DNA from: Roseospira navarrensis
GTDB taxonomy: Bacteria > Pseudomonadota > Alphaproteobacteria > Rhodospirillales > Rhodospirillaceae
Length of the DNA: 64,000 nt
Direction: 5' to 3'
Assembly (NCBI RefSeq): GCF_009601025.1
Contig: NZ_WIVE01000001.1
Coordinates: 1-64,000, forward strand
The notes beneath the pieces were generated by a model. That model was not told where the DNA came from. It did not search any database and saw only the letters and a program-made list of their open reading frames with translations. The position numbers and the translations under genes were made by a program. Each line of letters starts with the position of its first letter. Within the stretch, counting starts at the first letter, position 1. Shown piece after piece: positions 61,237 to 64,000 of this stretch.

Positions 61237-62715
61237 CTAATTGGAGTCATGCGGGGTCAGGTCGCCCAGATGGTAGCGCCGCAGCTTGACGTACAGGCTC
61301 TGGCGGCTGAGGCCCAGCATCTCCGCCGCCGAGGCCCGGTTGTCGCCGGTCAGCTCCAAAGCGGCCTGGATGCAGAGCTTTTCGATCATGTCGTTGGTCT
61401 CGCGGATGATCTCCTTCAGCGAGACCCGGCCGACCAGTTCCGTCAGTTGCTCCACCGAGCGGGGCGGGGTCACGGTGGCCTGGCCGGAGTCGCCGTCGCC
61501 CTCGCGCTGGGTCGCGGCCCGCAGGATGAAGCCCAGGCAGGGGCGGTCCGCATGGGGCACGGCCACGGCGGAGATCTCCACCGGCGTGCTGGTGCCCACG
61601 TCGCCGTGGACCACGGTGGTGAACTGGCGCACCGTCTCCAGTTCCCGCAGGTTGGCGATCAGGGGCATGACCTCCACCCCCTGGCGGCCGATGTAGCGGC
61701 CCAGCGGGCGGCCGCGCACCTGGCCTTCGGTGGCCACCTGCACGAAATCCAGGAAGGCGGTGTTGGCGGAGAGAATGACCCCCTCCATGTCGGTGACCAC
61801 GATCCCGTCCGGCGCGCCGTCCAGCACATCCAGCAGGCGGGCGCGCGTATGGGTGACCAGGGTGCCGTCGCCGCCGCCGGTCTGGGGCGTCAGGCGGATC
61901 AGATACTGCACCGTGCGCTCGAACCGGAACAGCGCGGCGGAGACCATCACTTCCCGCTTGGCCGGGCCCAGGCGGGCGATGACGTCTTCGCCGCGTCCCA
62001 TGGCGCGCACGCTGGCCAGCAGGGTTTCGATGGAATCGGCGTCTTCGGCCTCAAGACCGTGGGGGAACACGCGTCCGACCAGGGACTTGTTGCTGTCCGC
62101 CAGCAGGGTGTGGGCGGTGGGGTTGGCCTCGATGATGCGGCGCGAGGCCGAGTCCACGAACAGCACCGCCTCGGACGACAGCTTGAACAGCAGCCGGTAG
62201 CGGGTTTCCAGGTGGCGCAGGCGGTTGTAATCCCGCTCGACGGTCTGCTGGGCGATCAGCAGGCGCTGTTGCATGGCCGCGACCGAGCGCATGTCGCGCC
62301 CGATGGCCACGATCCGGGAGCCGGACGAGGAATCCGGCCGGGTTTCTGGGTGATGGGCCGGAGCCGGCCGGGACCGGGCAGCCAGCCGGACCACGGTATA
62401 AAGGACGGGAATGTCGGCGCCGTCCGGCACCGCATAGGCGATCTGGCGCCAGGGCGAGGGCAGGTCGGCCAGGGCATCGCCGATCAGCGCCTCGACCTTG
62501 GGGCGACTGTCCTCGCTGACGGTGTCCGCCCAGGGACGGCCCATCCAGGCGGCGGCACCCTCCGCCAGGAAATCGGCCTTGCCGACGGCGACGTCCCGAA
62601 TGACGCCGTCGTCGTCCAGGATCAGCGCGACATCCGCCGAGGCCGCGATGACGCGGGCCGCAAGGTCGGCATCCAGGTCTCCCAAAGAGGCATGTGGCGC
62701 GCTGAACTGGTGCAC
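61237..62715 (-). CDS. ppsR: Photosynthesis repressor PpsR/CrtJ
   Basis: 492 residues. Layout: N-terminal PAS-like region (about 15-110), linker helix around QQRLLIAQQTVERDYNRLR (150-168), two further PAS domains (about 170-275 and 290-400), and a Fis-type helix-turn-helix at the end (about 440-482, AAEMLGLSRQSLYVKLRRY). It represses bch, crt and puc genes in oxygen or light. Only two cysteines exist, C393 and C448; C448 sits in the helix-turn-helix region, like the redox Cys of Rhodobacter CrtJ, and no Cys lies near 250. GTG start with GAGGGG upstream. Follows aerR by 43 bases. Confidence 0.93.
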   Translation of the reverse strand: MHQFSAPHASLGDLDADLAARVIAASADVALILDDDGVIRDVAVGKADFLAEGAAAWMGRPWADTVSEDSRPKVEALIGDALADLPSPWRQIAYAVPDGADIPVLYTVVRLAARSRPAPAHHPETRPDSSSGSRIVAIGRDMRSVAAMQQRLLIAQQTVERDYNRLRHLETRYRLLFKLSSEAVLFVDSASRRIIEANPTAHTLLADSNKSLVGRVFPHGLEAEDADSIETLLASVRAMGRGEDVIARLGPAKREVMVSAALFRFERTVQYLIRLTPQTGGGDGTLVTHTRARLLDVLDGAPDGIVVTDMEGVILSANTAFLDFVQVATEGQVRGRPLGRYIGRQGVEVMPLIANLRELETVRQFTTVVHGDVGTSTPVEISAVAVPHADRPCLGFILRAATQREGDGDSGQATVTPPRSVEQLTELVGRVSLKEIIRETNDMIEKLCIQAALELTGDNRASAAEMLGLSRQSLYVKLRRYHLGDLTPHDSN

Positions 62716-62758
62716 AAATCCCCTCGCCCATGCGGGAGCCCCAGACGGACCCGCATGC

Positions 62759-63817
62759 TCAGTCTTGCTCCAGCGCGTCGGCGAGCAGATCCTCCGCCCG
62801 TTCCAACGCCGTCAGAGCGGTTTCAGCCACGGCATCGGCGCCCGTCTTCGCGAGCGTCTCTGGATCGCGGCAGGGGGGCCCGACCAGCAGGACCCGCAGG
62901 CACGGGTTGAGAGACCCCCGCCGCAACTCGTCGATCAGGCCCGTCAGCCCCGCCAGTTGGCAGGGCCGACAGACCCACAGGCCGATCACCGGGTATGTGT
63001 CCTCCGCCACCAGCCGGAGCAGGGCGGCGCGGGACTCGGCAATCAGCGCATCGGAGACATCCCAGCCGGCCCGGTGGAACATGGCCGAGACCAGCGAGAT
63101 GCCGAAGGTGTGCCGCTCGGCGGGAACCGCCGCCAGCAGCACGCGATGACCGACCCCGTGGATCGCCTCGTCCTGGCCGAGGTCGCGCTCCATCTCGTGG
63201 AGGATCCACTGCAGGCGGCTGAGCGCCACCGTCAGGTCGGAGAAGTCATAGGCGTCGTTGGACCAGAACGCCTCGATCCGGGCCGCCGCCGGTTCCAGCA
63301 GATCGGCGCACAGAGCCTCGAACGAGACGCCGCGCTCCTCCATCTCGCGCACCAGGGCCAGCGCCCGGGTGTTCTCGCCCCGCAGAATGTGGCGGACGAA
63401 CAGGTCCACCGTGGACTCCATGCCCGCCCGCACCTCCCGGCGCGGCGGTTCCCCCGACACGCCGCCGGTCAGCGGGGCGCCCTCCGCCGGCCCATGCCGA
63501 TAGGCACTGACCAGGCGAGGGATGACGTCCCCTTCGATGACGCTCGCCAAGGTGCGACCCTCCCGAGCTTGCAGCGACACGGACGCGGCTTCAGTCGCGG
63601 AGTCCCGGTGCGGCGCCCCATCGGGCGTGCGCGGTCCCCACCCGCGCTGCGCCGTCGTCTCCGCCCCATCGGACCGATGGAGAGGGGCCGTCGGCGCCCA
63701 CAGATCATCCGACTGCTGCCACGGCCGCGGCCGGGCCAATCCCCGAGACTCCAGGCCGGCGGCGAGATCCGCGGTCCAGAGTCCCATATTCACGTTGCGG
63801 CGCCCGATACCCGTCAT
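62759..63817 (-). CDS. aerR: B12-binding antirepressor AerR/PpaA
   Basis: 352 residues from ATG 63817 (AAGGGAGGGG upstream). The C-terminal two-thirds (about 135-350) has a four-helix segment with W185-S-N-D and LSRLQWILHEME, then a cobalamin-binding domain with the cobalt ligand His236 in AERHTFG and FHRAGW. AerR with B12 binds CrtJ/PpsR and lifts repression in the light. The first about 130 residues are poorly conserved, Arg/Pro-rich and longer than in many relatives. Upstream of ppsR and co-transcribed, as in other purple bacteria. Confidence 0.9.
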   Translation of the reverse strand: MTGIGRRNVNMGLWTADLAAGLESRGLARPRPWQQSDDLWAPTAPLHRSDGAETTAQRGWGPRTPDGAPHRDSATEAASVSLQAREGRTLASVIEGDVIPRLVSAYRHGPAEGAPLTGGVSGEPPRREVRAGMESTVDLFVRHILRGENTRALALVREMEERGVSFEALCADLLEPAAARIEAFWSNDAYDFSDLTVALSRLQWILHEMERDLGQDEAIHGVGHRVLLAAVPAERHTFGISLVSAMFHRAGWDVSDALIAESRAALLRLVAEDTYPVIGLWVCRPCQLAGLTGLIDELRRGSLNPCLRVLLVGPPCRDPETLAKTGADAVAETALTALERAEDLLADALEQD

Positions 63818-64000
63818 GGCGCACCCCTCCCTTGGCCTTGCCCCGTCCACATGACCTCGAACACCACCACGTCATCCCGCTTGTCGCGGTTTACACACCA
63901 AAGCGGCGATTCATGAAAAACCATGGATCGCACAGACACGGTGCTGGCGGGGTGGTTTCGGGTCTCCCGGCTAGAGGCATCACTTGACCAAGAAACAGGC
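63818..64000. promoter_or_regulatory. Upstream region of aerR
   Basis: No gene in these 183 bases. It is the likely aerR-ppsR promoter region. TGT-N8-ACA at 63882-63895 (also readable as TGT-N10-ACA to 63897) is near but not equal to the TGT-N12-ACA consensus of PpsR. An AT-rich patch with TTCATGAAAAA lies at 63910-63920. Confidence 0.35.

Noticed and set aside
63882-63897. PpsR/CrtJ operator before aerR
   Set aside because: Spacing is TGT-N8-ACA or TGT-N10-ACA, not the N12 of the consensus; kept only as a note on the promoter region.

Overview
The window reads as chromosome from a purple phototrophic alphaproteobacterium, most likely Rhodospirillales. GC is very high, with almost every third codon position G or C. 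The right end holds part of a photosynthesis gene cluster (bacteriochlorophyll synthase, geranylgeranyl reductase, a PucC-type carrier, TspO and the AerR/PpsR redox-light regulator pair). Gene orders such as aroK-aroB-hemolysin family, trpG-trpD-trpC and nadD-rsfS-rlmH are usual for alphaproteobacteria. The genus is inferred; no rRNA is present.

Layout. 1-8.4 kb: a cut-off minus-strand gene start with a palindromic operator, a 3' remnant of a methyltransferase, an orphan periplasmic binding protein, moaC, a secreted proline-rich protein plus a tiny membrane protein, then aroK, aroB and a CBS/CorC membrane protein. 8.6-11.1 kb: trpGDC without trpE. 11.2-14.4 kb: an orphan PAAR tip protein, the copper ATPase copA, and an ArsR regulator of the SqrR/BigR persulfide-sensing type. 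14.7-19.1 kb: pheA, trpS, tRNA-Pro(CGG), cobO. 19.1-26.9 kb: nudC, a methyltransferase, a DUF6134/SDR/NTF2 run, an Fe-S type uracil-DNA glycosylase, ispE and a TPR protein. 27.1-31.9 kb: etfQO, an FAH-family protein, an amidase, and an unrecognised protein with a permuted papain-like His/Cys arrangement. 32.0-37.1 kb: an RND efflux pair facing a second SqrR/BigR-type ArsR and a DUF2892 membrane protein across a palindromic operator. 37.2-44.4 kb: LOG protein, DUF423, divK, a D-2-hydroxyglutarate dehydrogenase/serB pair, the betaine-lipid genes btaA-btaB, and an enoyl-CoA hydratase. 44.5-54 kb: pyrE, a sterol-desaturase family protein, alr, mlaE, mlaF, bolA, gabD, a ubiH-type hydroxylase, rlmH. 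54.1-56.8 kb: rsfS, nadD, a divergent polysaccharide deacetylase. 56.9-63.8 kb: the photosynthesis cluster, all on the minus strand, in transcription order aerR, ppsR, bchG, bch2, bchP, tspO.

How the genes work together. The aro, trp, pheA and trpS genes cover chorismate and aromatic amino acid use. SerB beside a D-2-hydroxyglutarate dehydrogenase fits recycling of the side product of serine synthesis. BtaA and BtaB make phosphorus-free betaine lipid. The two ArsR proteins share a Cys pair 66 residues apart and each sits by its own AT-rich palindrome, suggesting persulfide or redox control of an efflux system. AerR binds B12 and counters the repressor PpsR, which controls the adjoining pigment genes.

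Intergenic DNA carries two dispersed repeat families. Family A is about 200 bp with inverted ends (three copies, one flanked by an exact 20-bp direct repeat). Family B is a composite hairpin element (three long copies, two short ones) often placed directly after stop codons. No CRISPR array, rRNA operon, prophage or intact insertion sequence was seen.
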